Assembly (NCBI RefSeq): GCF_052118625.1
Contig: NZ_JBQKGW010000016.1
Location: forward strand, 7,163-71,162
Source of the DNA: Porcincola sp945869225
Lineage (GTDB): Bacteria > Bacillota > Clostridia > Lachnospirales > Lachnospiraceae
DNA: 64,000 nt
Direction: 5' to 3'
Under the pieces are notes generated by a model that worked only from the letters and a program-made list of their open reading frames with translations, had not been told where the DNA came from and did not search any database. The position numbers were made by a program, and so were the translations under genes. This document shows positions 53,156 to 61,700 of this stretch, one piece after another (within the stretch, counting starts at the first letter, position 1; each line of letters begins with the position of its first letter).

Positions 53156-54208
53156 TTAATTCTCCTTCATCGTCAGGAGCAGCAGCTCCATCGTCAGATC
53201 GAAGCTGACGTTCGCCTTCAGCCGGATCTTTGCCGTCCGGATGGCATCCAGAATCCTCTGGATCCCATCGTAGGAGCTCTTCTGTGCCGCTTCCCTGATC
53301 TGCACAATCTGCTCGCGGAAAATGATGCCGTCGGCATCCCTCGTCGCCTTGAAGAGCAGCACATCCCTGTACCAGATCGAGAAAAGATCCAGGATGTCGT
53401 TCACCACATCCTTTCCTCTGTCCATGTCGCGGATCAGAACGACAATATCCGATACGTCCCACTCCTTCACATGCGTCAGGATCTGGATCGCGCGCTCCAG
53501 AAGACTGTAAAAGTTCTCCGAGGTCGCCAGCGCAACGGCTCTTCCGATATTCCCCTGGGCAAATGCCACACAGATATCCGCCTGATAGGGCTCGACCCCA
53601 TGCCTGTCCATCAGATACGACCGCACCTTCGCCGCATCAACAGGACGCAGCGGCAGGACCACACACCTGGAAAGGATCGTCTCCAGCATGGCATCGCGGC
53701 TCGTTGAAAGCAGGATGATCACCGCATACTCCGGAGGCTCCTCCAGGGTTTTAAGCAGCGCATTCTGCGCTTCCCTCGTCATCTTCTGCGCGTCCGGCAG
53801 AATATAGATCTTATATCGGGACGCATAGGGTTTGATCTGAACATCACTTACAAGCGTCCTGATGTCATCGACCGATATCGATGTTTCCTTCTGATACCGC
53901 CAGACCATGATATCCGGCTGGTTGTTCGTCTCCGCCTGCCGGCAGCTCTTGCACGTTCCGCAGGCATCGATGGCCTGAAGCGGAAGCGTCCCAGAAGCCT
54001 TCTCCTCCGGACTTTCCTGTTCCTGCTCCAGCACCCTCTCAAGAGTCTCGCACTGCAGGGTCTGGGCAAATGCCTGCGCGATGGTTTTCTTTCCCATTCC
54101 TTTGTCTCCGACAAGCAGATAGGCCTGACTCACCCGCCCGGAGGCAATCGCATTCTTCAGATGTTCAATTGTACGCTCATGCCCTGTAACATCCCGAAAT
54201 CCTGCCAT
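53156..54208 (-). CDS. holB: DNA polymerase III delta' subunit
   Basis: Clamp-loader subunit, 350 residues. Walker-A-like VGDKGMGKKT, zinc-binding CGTCKSC with the fourth Cys just upstream of the loop, QNALLKTLEEPPEYAVIILL and the SRC motif (TILSRCVVLPL). ATG 54208 has AAAGGAGG 5 nt upstream. Sits between the kinase gene and ricT as in Bacillus. Confidence 0.93.
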   Translation of the reverse strand: MAGFRDVTGHERTIEHLKNAIASGRVSQAYLLVGDKGMGKKTIAQAFAQTLQCETLERVLEQEQESPEEKASGTLPLQAIDACGTCKSCRQAETNNQPDIMVWRYQKETSISVDDIRTLVSDVQIKPYASRYKIYILPDAQKMTREAQNALLKTLEEPPEYAVIILLSTSRDAMLETILSRCVVLPLRPVDAAKVRSYLMDRHGVEPYQADICVAFAQGNIGRAVALATSENFYSLLERAIQILTHVKEWDVSDIVVLIRDMDRGKDVVNDILDLFSIWYRDVLLFKATRDADGIIFREQIVQIREAAQKSSYDGIQRILDAIRTAKIRLKANVSFDLTMELLLLTMKEN

Positions 54209-54288
54209 AACGCCTCCTTTGGCACCTTTGCCCATGTATCATTATTATATCGGAACTGCCCGGACAATACAATCTGGCTGTTAGGCGC

Positions 54289-54885
54289 TCACCCCTCCGC
54301 CTGGCACGCCCTGATGTACGCTGCAATCTCCGCGATGCAGACGCTTCGATCTTCGTCATTCTGAAAACGTCTTTCAATCCCTGCCCGCCGCAGATTCTCC
54401 TCCGAGAAATCCGCCTGATCTGCCAGAAAGCGCCTGCACATCTCCTCATACCGGCGGTTTCCGGGCTTGCGCTCCCGTTTCAGGGCACGCTCAAGCCTGC
54501 GTCCGTCATCCACCTGGATATACAGCGGAATCACCTGCTTTTCCCCGAAATAATCGCGAAGCCGAACATAGGACTGAAGCGTCCCGATCCCGATCACGTC
54601 CGTGTCCCCCTCTAAAATCCCGTCGTCGACCGTAAAGTACGTCCACAGACCGCACACCGTCTCGTATGTCCGCTCCTCGATCACCTTTCCGGCCTTCTCC
54701 AGCCGCCGCAGCGTCTCTCCATCGGTAAAATGATACTCCTGTCCTTCCATTTCCCCGGCACGGATCGGCCTGGTCGTATATGGAACAAGCGGGCGGAGAT
54801 GAAGGCTTTCGTCCTTCAGCAGCTCCTCATAGACCGTGTCCTTGCCGGACGCACTCTTTCCGCACAGATAAAATAAATGTTTCAT
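54289..54885 (-). CDS. Guanylate kinase-like protein
   Basis: 198 residues. P-loop FYLCGKSASGKDTVYEELL, the guanylate-kinase pattern VPYTTRPIRAGEMEGQEYHF and a lid with RALKRERKPGNRR. In Bacillus the matching place (yaaO-tmk-holB) holds thymidylate kinase; this protein is of GMP-kinase type, so it is not simply Tmk. ATG 54885 overlaps the stop of the decarboxylase gene by 4 bp. Possible roles: nucleotide kinase or signalling relative; activity untested. Confidence 0.82.
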   Translation of the reverse strand: MKHLFYLCGKSASGKDTVYEELLKDESLHLRPLVPYTTRPIRAGEMEGQEYHFTDGETLRRLEKAGKVIEERTYETVCGLWTYFTVDDGILEGDTDVIGIGTLQSYVRLRDYFGEKQVIPLYIQVDDGRRLERALKRERKPGNRRYEEMCRRFLADQADFSEENLRRAGIERRFQNDEDRSVCIAEIAAYIRACQAEG

Positions 54886-56474
54886 GGATGTAACGGCCTT
54901 TCCGGCTTTTCTCCCTCCTCCTGCTGAGCCACACACCAGATCGATCTCAGGCTGTAGTCATCCGCTCCTTCCACCGCGTACCCGTCCTCCATCAGGTTCC
55001 GGACACGCACCGGAAGATCATCCGGTATCCGCTCTCCCGGTGTAATCACCGGAATGCCCGGCGGGTACAGATACAGGTACTCACCGGACACCCGCCCGGC
55101 AGACTCCTCAAGCAAAACTCGCTCCTGGGCGCTGTCCTGCGCCTTTCTGATCGTCATGACCGCCTCCGGGCAGCTATCTGTTGTCGTACCGACCGCCATG
55201 GCCTCTTCTTCCTGCTCTCCGACACTGGCTGGCTTCTTTTTGTCCCCTTCCAGCATTTCCACCTTGCCTGCAGCCGGACGGATCCCGGCTGTGCTCCAGC
55301 TTCGGTCAATCTGATGCAGCGCTTCGCTCAGGCGCCGAAAGCCTTCCTCCTCGTCACCGATCGAGCTGAGCATCAGCACATAGGAACGGGACAGCATCTC
55401 CGGCTGAAGATGCCAGGTCTTCCGCAGCGCATCGTACAGCTCACCGGCTTTATGCCCGGCTGGCCTCAGCAGGATCTTCGACGGATCATCCGTCACGATA
55501 CAGCTGATGGACGACAGATCCGCCGCCGCCCCGTAAAACCATCTGAGATTCTCCGCCAGCCTGTCGAACAATTCCCTTCCCCGGCTCTCCAGCATCCGGA
55601 TGCACTGGTCGGTGCTGGCCATGAGTACATAGCTCGGGCTGCTCGTCTGGTAGATGTCGAGCATTTCCCGCAGTCTCCTGCGGGAAACCCGCTTTCCCTG
55701 CACATGAATCAGCGCTGTCTGTGTCAGCGACGGCAGCGTCTTGTGCACACTGTGGATCACAAGATCCGCCCCCAGCTTCACGGAGGACTCCGGGAAGATC
55801 TCATGCATGCCGAAATGGGCGCCATGCGCTTCATCAACGATCAGTGGAACCCCGTGCCGGTGCGCGATTCCGGCAATCGCCTGTACATCCGAAACGATTC
55901 CATCATATGTTGGCGATGTGATGTAGACCGCCTGGATCTGCGGATCTTCCGCAAGCGCCCGCTCCACCTCCGCCGGATCTGCAGGCTGCCCGCAGTCCAG
56001 ATCTGTCAAACCGGAGGCCTGCACGCAGCCCGGCGCTGCGCTTCCAGAACTGGTTCTGTTTCCGCAGCCCCCGACCAGACGGATGCGCGACGCAGTCCCG
56101 CCGCACATTCCGGCAAGATAATGCGCTGTAAGCCCGCCGGCCGCGACCGCGTGATAGGCGGCCTTGTGGCTTGCCCGCATCATCAGCAGACGGCCTCCCG
56201 CAGTCGTGACCGCACCGATTGCACTGAGAATGCCCGCGGTACTTCCATTGACCAGGAAATGTGTCTCCTCCGCTCCATACAGCCTTGCGGCTCTCTTCTC
56301 CGCCTCCAGCAGAATCCCTTCCGCATGATGAAGATTGTCGAATCCATCGATCTCTGTGATGTCGAACGAGAACGGATCCTTCATCTGCCCGAGTCTCCGC
56401 TTGTGCCCCGGCATATGAAACGGGTACGCGTCCGACCCGCAGTAGCGCACCAGCTCGTCATATAAATATGGCAT
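54882..56474 (-). CDS. Orn/Lys/Arg decarboxylase family, PLP enzyme (YaaO-like)
   Basis: Fold-type I PLP enzyme, 530 residues. YPFHMPGHKRR at the start, NGSTAGILSAIGA, DEAHGAHFGMHE (cofactor Asp) and HSVHKTLPSLTQTALIH (PLP Lys). The C-terminal domain has EYLYLYPPGIPVITPGERI as in arginine/lysine decarboxylases, preceded by a Glu/Lys-rich insert of about 50 residues. Probably makes a polyamine precursor (cadaverine or agmatine); substrate uncertain. First gene of the holB-ricT group. Confidence 0.88.
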   Translation of the reverse strand: MPYLYDELVRYCGSDAYPFHMPGHKRRLGQMKDPFSFDITEIDGFDNLHHAEGILLEAEKRAARLYGAEETHFLVNGSTAGILSAIGAVTTAGGRLLMMRASHKAAYHAVAAGGLTAHYLAGMCGGTASRIRLVGGCGNRTSSGSAAPGCVQASGLTDLDCGQPADPAEVERALAEDPQIQAVYITSPTYDGIVSDVQAIAGIAHRHGVPLIVDEAHGAHFGMHEIFPESSVKLGADLVIHSVHKTLPSLTQTALIHVQGKRVSRRRLREMLDIYQTSSPSYVLMASTDQCIRMLESRGRELFDRLAENLRWFYGAAADLSSISCIVTDDPSKILLRPAGHKAGELYDALRKTWHLQPEMLSRSYVLMLSSIGDEEEGFRRLSEALHQIDRSWSTAGIRPAAGKVEMLEGDKKKPASVGEQEEEAMAVGTTTDSCPEAVMTIRKAQDSAQERVLLEESAGRVSGEYLYLYPPGIPVITPGERIPDDLPVRVRNLMEDGYAVEGADDYSLRSIWCVAQQEEGEKPERPLHP

Positions 56475-56574
56475 ATCTGCCCCTCACTCTCAGATTCCTC
56501 CCTCCAGGCTGGCCTGGTCAGCCGCCATTCCAGCCCTGCAGCTGCCTGCTCCAGTCATTTGCAAAAAGGACCGG

Positions 56575-57381
56575 TCAGCTAAGTCTGTAGACATCCTTTG
56601 CGTTCTTAAGCAGCACCGCTGCACACGCCTCCTCATCCATCCCCCGGAGCGCTGCGATCTTTGCGATGACGTACCGGATATTCCGGGAGTCATTCCGGGT
56701 CCCGCGCACCGGCTCCGGCGCCATGTACGGACAGTCAGTCTCTGTCACAAGGCTCTCAAGCGGCAGCGTCTGCACAACCTCCTTCAGCACTCTTGCATTC
56801 TTGAAGGTCACGACGCCGCCGACGCCGATGTGATACCCCAGTTTCACATATGCCCGGGCCATCTCGACGCTCCCGGAATAGCAGTGGATAATCCCGCCGC
56901 TGAGGGTTCTGCCGGCTCTTGTATGATGCTTTACAATCACATCGAAGGTATCCTGCGCCGCCTCCCGGCTATGTACATTGATCGGCAGATTCAGCTCCGC
57001 CGCCAGGTGAAGCTGTGCCGCGAACCATGTCTTCTGAACGTCCTTCGGCTGCACCATCCAGTGGTAATCAAGGCCGATCTCTCCGACGCAGACCACCCTG
57101 GGCCGCCCGAGCAGAGTGCGAAGACGCGTCATCACAGAAGCTGCCTGACTGCTGCCCTCCTCCCCGAAGATGCCCACCTCATCCGGATGGATGCCGCAGC
57201 CTGCGTACACCTCTGCATAGCGCCCCGCCAGCTCCGCCGACTTTTCGGCCCCCTCAAGGGAAGCCCCCATATTTACAACAAACTCAACACCCTCGTCACG
57301 AAGACCTCCGCCAAGAAGACGCGCTCTGTCCACGTCAAAGGCTTCATCGTCGTAGTGTGCATGTGTATCACAGAATCTCAT
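56575..57381 (-). CDS. tatD: TatD-family metal-dependent hydrolase
   Basis: 268 residues, TIM barrel. RFCDTHAHYDDEAFD (HxH), CVGEIGLDYHW (Glu), INVHSREAAQDTFDV (His), GGIIHCYSG (His) and VTETDCPYMAPEP (Asp). Family members are 3'-5' DNases/RNases or D-aminoacyl hydrolases. Equivalent to Bacillus yabD, which lies next to the same cluster. Confidence 0.94.
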   Translation of the reverse strand: MRFCDTHAHYDDEAFDVDRARLLGGGLRDEGVEFVVNMGASLEGAEKSAELAGRYAEVYAGCGIHPDEVGIFGEEGSSQAASVMTRLRTLLGRPRVVCVGEIGLDYHWMVQPKDVQKTWFAAQLHLAAELNLPINVHSREAAQDTFDVIVKHHTRAGRTLSGGIIHCYSGSVEMARAYVKLGYHIGVGGVVTFKNARVLKEVVQTLPLESLVTETDCPYMAPEPVRGTRNDSRNIRYVIAKIAALRGMDEEACAAVLLKNAKDVYRLS

Positions 57382-57529
57382 GTATCCGCTCTCTTACAGC
57401 TCCAGTTTCATATATCCGATGAAACCAGATGTCCTCAGAATACCCGCCCCTGGGCATCACCGTGCAATTGACATGATTCTACCACAATCAATCATTGATA
57501 TGCTCGCAAAGAATGACGATGCCTTTTTT

Positions 57530-57579
57530 CAAAATAAGAACACCCCATGAACCGGCAGAAAATGCACGGCTATGGGGTG
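57530..57579 (-). terminator. Terminator of the DUF4428 gene
   Basis: 8-bp outer stem (57541-57548 with 57572-57579), inner CCG/CGG pairing, then a U-rich stretch on the minus strand. Confidence 0.6.
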
Positions 57580-57604
57580 CGAGTCAGATTCATTATACAT
57601 CAAA

Positions 57605-58642
57605 TTACATCAGGTCTCTCTGCGTGATCGGGTCACCACACTCCGGACAGAAGGACGGAACCGGTGCCCCTGGCTGAGAAGTCCAGCCGCACTTATCACA
57701 GCGGACGACAGCTCCGTATGCGCCGCCCTGGCCACCATACGCGCCACTCGGCTGGCCATATGCGCCGCCCGGATTCTGGACACCGTACATGCCATTTGGC
57801 TGGCCATATGCGCCGCCCGGGTTCTGGACGCCGTACATCCCATTTGGCTGGCCATATGCGCCGCCCGGGTTCTGGACGCCGTACATCCCATTTGGCTGGC
57901 CGTATGCGCCGCCCGGATTCTGGGCACCGTACATCCCATTTGGCTGGCCATATGCGCCGCCCGGAACTCCTCCATAGCCGCCTGCTGCCGGATTTCCATA
58001 AGCCGCCTGACTGCCCGGATATCCCGCCCCGGCTGCTCCGAAGCCTCCGGTCAGCAAAGCGACAATCTCATTGCCCGCCTGCTCCATCGCCATCATATCC
58101 CCACGCTCGTGGTCCTTCACAGAGAACAGATTCATCTGGAAATCCATATTGTCAAACCATGGCGAATTAACCGAGATGTGCATCACATAATCATACGAAT
58201 ACTTATAGTGCGGCGGGACATAGCTCTTCATGTTTCCATCGCTGTCCTCGTACTTCTCCTCGTCCCGGTCTTCCTTCACCTCGAGCCTGCAGCCTGTCAC
58301 CTGCGACAGGCTCACAATATCGGGATTCTCCTGCTCATCCAGCTTCGATGCAACCGTGAACTGTCCCTTTCCCATATCCACGAATACATGATACCTGTCT
58401 GTCGCGACATCCCGTGTCACCTGAAATGCCCGGACCGCCTCTTTGTTCATCTCACGGTAGTCCAGCTGCCGGCGGATATCCTCCACCGTACTCTGCCTCC
58501 GTTCCTTAAACCACGGGGACAGCTTCTTCGCACAGTTCTTGCAGAGATTGCCATCGGCCAGCTTTCTGTTTCCAAGAAGTCCGATCTCGCCTCCGCAGAT
58601 GCTGCACTCCTTTTTTTCAAACATTTTTCCAAAAAGTCCCAT
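57605..58642 (-). CDS. DUF4428 zinc-ribbon protein with Gly/Tyr/Gln/Asn repeat region
   Basis: 345 residues. An N-terminal DUF4428 zinc ribbon (ECSICGGEIGLLGNRKL, GNLCKNC) is followed by a middle domain (60-205) that resembles the body of SPFH/SHOCT-linked proteins. A low-complexity region has five 16-residue units of GGAYGQPNGMYGVQNP type, and a second zinc ribbon (RCDKCGW, FCPECGDP) closes the protein. The repeat is rich in Gly, Tyr, Gln and Asn, a prion-like composition. AAGGAG lies 6 nt before the ATG. Own promoter (58688-58716). Function unknown. Confidence 0.8.
   Translation of the reverse strand: MGLFGKMFEKKECSICGGEIGLLGNRKLADGNLCKNCAKKLSPWFKERRQSTVEDIRRQLDYREMNKEAVRAFQVTRDVATDRYHVFVDMGKGQFTVASKLDEQENPDIVSLSQVTGCRLEVKEDRDEEKYEDSDGNMKSYVPPHYKYSYDYVMHISVNSPWFDNMDFQMNLFSVKDHERGDMMAMEQAGNEIVALLTGGFGAAGAGYPGSQAAYGNPAAGGYGGVPGGAYGQPNGMYGAQNPGGAYGQPNGMYGVQNPGGAYGQPNGMYGVQNPGGAYGQPNGMYGVQNPGGAYGQPSGAYGGQGGAYGAVVRCDKCGWTSQPGAPVPSFCPECGDPITQRDLM
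57747..57986 (-). repeat. 48-bp coding tandem repeat, five units
   Basis: Units starting at 57747, 57795, 57843, 57891 and 57939; the central ones are almost identical, indicating recent expansion. In frame with the DUF4428 protein; the last unit diverges. Confidence 0.92.
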
Positions 58643-58687
58643 ACTGTTCTCCTTACAAACGTATGATAGTGGTCATGTGATAAATCA

Positions 58688-58716
58688 AGTATAATTTAGC
58701 ATTCTTTCTGAATCAA
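58688..58716 (-). promoter_or_regulatory. Promoter of the DUF4428 gene
   Basis: TTGATT (minus, 58711-58716), 17-bp spacer, TATACT (58688-58693), 46 bp from the ATG. Confidence 0.75.
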
Positions 58717-58957
58717 GCGTTTTGTACATAGTGTTGTATGTATACCATGGGTAAATTTAATATATTTTGTAAACACTTCTTAGCCTAATAAAAAAGCGAA
58801 GGAATAAAAAGCGAAGTTCACATAAACACCACAGATGCGTCATAAGTTCTTCACAGGACAGCATTATCTTATAAACATCAGATGAAACAAAAGAAACACT
58901 CTTTCATCTGTTCCATATACAGGCAACACAAGCAACAACTTTTCATACTCCCTCCCA

Positions 58958-58985
58958 GAAAAGCCAGCCGACCGGCTGGCTTTTC
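58958..58985. terminator. Orphan bidirectional terminator
   Basis: Perfect 12-bp stem (58958-58969 with 58974-58985), 4-nt loop, TTTTC at the plus-strand end. Both neighbouring genes point away from it. Confidence 0.7.
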
Positions 58986-59047
58986 GATTGTCCTGAAGTA
59001 CCCGGGCCCGGGGCTTTCATCTCCACACCAGGCTGGCTTATCATTCC

Positions 59048-59141
59048 AACACATAACCGATTCAACGCTGCCAATACATGGCTGATTCAGTGCTGTCAAT
59101 GCATGACCGATTCAATGCTGTCAACACATGGCTGACTCAGC
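59048..59141. repeat. 25-bp tandem repeat, about 3.8 units, alternating types
   Basis: Units at 59048, 59073, 59098 and 59123. Units 1 and 3 share ACCGATTCAA, units 2 and 4 share ATGGCTGAYTCAG, so the array is really a duplicated 50-bp dimer. It ends 2 bp before the -35 of the oxidoreductase promoter. Confidence 0.88.
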
Positions 59142-59143
59142 AC

Positions 59144-59172
59144 TTGGATTCCTGCTTCCATCCTGATATACT
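59144..59172 (+). promoter_or_regulatory. Promoter of the oxidoreductase gene
   Basis: TTGGAT (59144-59149), 17-bp spacer, TATACT (59167-59172). Gives a leader of about 160 nt to the ATG at 59338. Confidence 0.7.
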
Positions 59173-59337
59173 TGTTTTATCATGTTTCGCAGAAAAGATC
59201 CGGAGCTCTGAGTGTTCCAAGGTTCAGCCGCAGTGCTTCTGAACCGCATCGAGATTCAGTGGCCCCTTTCGGCCGCGGCTGCGTCTCAACACAGGCCGGA
59301 TGACATAACATCCCAACGGTAACAGGAGGAAAAAACC

Positions 59338-60324
59338 ATGCTTCGTTTTGCGATTCTCGGAGCGGGCAGCATTGCCCGCACAATGGCAGATACAGTCAAT
59401 GGAATGAAGGGAGAGATCGAACCCTATGCGATCGCGGCGCGCGACAAAGACCGCGCAGAAGCGTTCCGTAAGCAGTACGGGTTTGCCGTCTCATACGGCA
59501 GCTATGAAGAAATGCTCGCCGACCCGAAGGTCGATCTGGTCTATATTGCGGTTCCCCACTCGCACCATCATCAGTGGACGCTCGCGGCGCTGAACGCCGG
59601 AAAGAACGTCCTGTGTGAAAAGTCATTTGCGGCCAATGAAGCGCAGGCTCGGGAGATGATCGAACTGGCAGAGAAAAAACATCTCCTCCTGACCGAAGCC
59701 ATCTGGACCCGGTATCAGCCGTCCAGGAAGATCATCGACGACGCGGTCAAAGGCGGCATCATCGGTGAGGTACACACCGTTTCTGCGAACCTTGGCTACC
59801 CGATCTCCCAGGTGGAGCGTATGCAGCGTCCGGAACTCGCCGGCGGGAGCCTGCTGGATCTGTCGGTCTATGTCCTGAATTTTGCCTCGATGGTGCTCGG
59901 CGACAGCATCCGGAAGCTCACTGCCACCTGCGTGAAGACAGACACCGGGGTGGATGGGCAGGATACTTTCTGCCTTGAATATGAGAATGGCGCCATGGCA
60001 AGTCTCTTCACAACGATGTATGTCCCGACCAACCGGATGGGGCTGATCTGCGGCGAAAAGGGCTTTATCGAGGTCGAGAACATCAACAACCCTCAGAAGA
60101 TCACCGCTTTCCGGCAGGAAGGCTATGGAAAAACGGAAATCGCCAGCTGGAACGTCCCGAAGCAGATCACTGGGTACGAATACGAGGTGCGCGCATCCAT
60201 AAAGGCAATTGAGGAAGGGCGGATCGAATGCCCTCAGATGCCTCACAGCGAGACGCTCGAGATCATGCGTCAGATGGATGAAGCCAGAAAACAGTTCGGC
60301 ATCGTCTTTCCATTTGAGCGGTGA
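59338..60324 (+). CDS. Gfo/Idh/MocA family oxidoreductase
   Basis: NAD(P)-dependent sugar or diol dehydrogenase, 328 residues. Rossmann start RFAILGAGSIARTMADT (GxGxxA), CEKSFAAN at 93-100 with the conserved Glu-Lys, and a C-terminal beta-sheet domain. Closest in style to trans-1,2-dihydrobenzene-1,2-diol dehydrogenase-like members (AIWTRYQPSRKIIDDAVKGG). AGGAGG lies 8 nt before the ATG. Monocistronic between its promoter and the terminator at 60361-60412. Substrate unknown. Confidence 0.9.
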   Translation: MLRFAILGAGSIARTMADTVNGMKGEIEPYAIAARDKDRAEAFRKQYGFAVSYGSYEEMLADPKVDLVYIAVPHSHHHQWTLAALNAGKNVLCEKSFAANEAQAREMIELAEKKHLLLTEAIWTRYQPSRKIIDDAVKGGIIGEVHTVSANLGYPISQVERMQRPELAGGSLLDLSVYVLNFASMVLGDSIRKLTATCVKTDTGVDGQDTFCLEYENGAMASLFTTMYVPTNRMGLICGEKGFIEVENINNPQKITAFRQEGYGKTEIASWNVPKQITGYEYEVRASIKAIEEGRIECPQMPHSETLEIMRQMDEARKQFGIVFPFER

Positions 60325-60360
60325 GCCGGGTTGCTGTCCGTGCTTCATCCATCCTAAAAG

Positions 60361-60412
60361 AAAAACCGTCAGTCTGCAATTCCCCTTCCGGGACGTCAGA
60401 CTGGCGGTTTTT
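60361..60412. terminator. Bidirectional terminator between oxidoreductase and ddl
   Basis: 16-bp stem with one mismatch (60361-60376 with 60397-60412), A-run on the left and T-run on the right, so it works for both convergent genes. Confidence 0.88.
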
Positions 60413-60456
60413 ATTCGGCCGCTATTCATCTGGATAACGATTCGGCTTGTCTTGTT

Positions 60457-61539
60457 TCAATATGTATTTTTCGGATGTCTTGTATACGCGGTATCAATCA
60501 ATGCCTGAATCAGCTCCTTCTTGCTGACCCCCTGCGCTTCCCAGAGCATCGGATACATGGAGATCGCCGTGAATCCCGGCAGTGTGTTCAGTTCATTGAA
60601 AACCGGGCCTTCCTTCGTCAGGAAAAAGTCAACTCTGGCCAGAGAATAGCCGTCAACCGCCTCAAAAACGGCAACCGCCGCTTTCCGGATCAGTTCACGG
60701 TCCTTCTCATCCATCTCCGGATTCGTGTCTGTCTCTGACTGTGGATTGTTATACTTTGCGTCATAATCGTAAAAATCAGCTGCGGCCAGAATCTCCCCGA
60801 CGCCGGATGCCTTCACATTGCCGTCCTTGTCACGGAAAACAGCACACTCCACTTCTCTTCCGACGATGGTCTCCTCAATCAATACCTTCTGATCTACCGT
60901 AAATGCCTTGCGGATTCCATCGATCAACTCCTGCCTGTCGTGCGCTTTCGTGACCCCGCAGCTCGACCCTGCATTCGACGGTTTGATAAACACAGGATAG
61001 GAGAACTTCGCCTCCACGCGGGCTGCATTATCCTCCATATCCTCAAGCTGTTTCCCGACCACACTGACATAGTCTGCCTGGCGGACACCGATTGAGCGAA
61101 GCGGCGCCTCCGCAATGATTTTTGTATAAAGCTTGTCCATCGACACCGCAGACGCCAGAACGCCGCAGCCGACGTACGGAATACGGCTCAGCTCAAAGAG
61201 TCCCTGAATCGTTCCGTCCTCCCCATTTTTTCCATGAAGAGCTGGAAAGATCACATCCACCTTCCGGAAGGACATCCTCCCTTCCTCATCTGTGACCAGG
61301 AGCGACTGCAGCTTCCCGTCCGGAAGCAGAACCGCATGAACCTTCGAATCATACCAGCTTCCATCCTCGACCGATTTCAGCGAATCTGCCAGCAGCCATT
61401 CCCCTTCTTTCGTGATGCCAGCCAGGATCACATCGTACTTCTCCGTATCGATGTTCCCGACAATATTGACAACCGATTTACAGGAAATCTCGTGTTCCGT
61501 TGAGCGGCCCCCGAAAACCGCCAGAAGTGTCTGTTTCAT
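60457..61539 (-). CDS. ddl: D-alanine-D-alanine ligase
   Basis: ATP-grasp enzyme making the D-Ala-D-Ala terminus of peptidoglycan. 360 residues (DdlA length). VFGGRSTEHEISCKSV, ALHGKNGEDGTIQG, VFIKPSNAGSSCGVTKA, and the omega-loop FYDYDAKYNN with Tyr and Lys as in D-Ala-D-Ala rather than D-lactate ligases; FNELNTLPGFT near the end. Not part of a van cluster. Confidence 0.96.
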   Translation of the reverse strand: MKQTLLAVFGGRSTEHEISCKSVVNIVGNIDTEKYDVILAGITKEGEWLLADSLKSVEDGSWYDSKVHAVLLPDGKLQSLLVTDEEGRMSFRKVDVIFPALHGKNGEDGTIQGLFELSRIPYVGCGVLASAVSMDKLYTKIIAEAPLRSIGVRQADYVSVVGKQLEDMEDNAARVEAKFSYPVFIKPSNAGSSCGVTKAHDRQELIDGIRKAFTVDQKVLIEETIVGREVECAVFRDKDGNVKASGVGEILAAADFYDYDAKYNNPQSETDTNPEMDEKDRELIRKAAVAVFEAVDGYSLARVDFFLTKEGPVFNELNTLPGFTAISMYPMLWEAQGVSKKELIQALIDTAYTRHPKNTY

Positions 61540-61700
61540 GTTCCTTCTCCCCTTGTTCTATATCGATATCGTCTGCTCAATCTGCCGATTGTCTGCCGTG
61601 ACGCGGCAGCTTTGTCCGTTTTCATCCTGATTGCCTCATGCTTCGTCAAGACCGCGCGGCTTTCTTATCATATCACATATAACTGCAGTTGAAACCTCTG

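Larger units (their letters stand above)
58643..59337. other. 695-bp divergent intergenic region
   Basis: No convincing protein gene. Contains the promoter of the DUF4428 gene, an AT-rich stretch (58681-58800), a bidirectional terminator (58958-58985), a 25-bp tandem repeat (59048-59141), the promoter of the oxidoreductase gene and its leader, with a hairpin at 59221-59245. The terminator in a divergent spacer suggests a small RNA. Confidence 0.5.

Noticed and set aside
59048..59141. CRISPR array
   Set aside because: The units are contiguous 25-bp tandem repeats without unique spacers, and no cas gene is present in the window.
60457..61539. Vancomycin resistance locus (Ddl together with VanZ at 32667)
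   Set aside because: The ligase has D-Ala-D-Ala omega-loop residues, VanZ is 28 kb away in a pyrimidine operon, and no vanH, vanX or vanRS is present.
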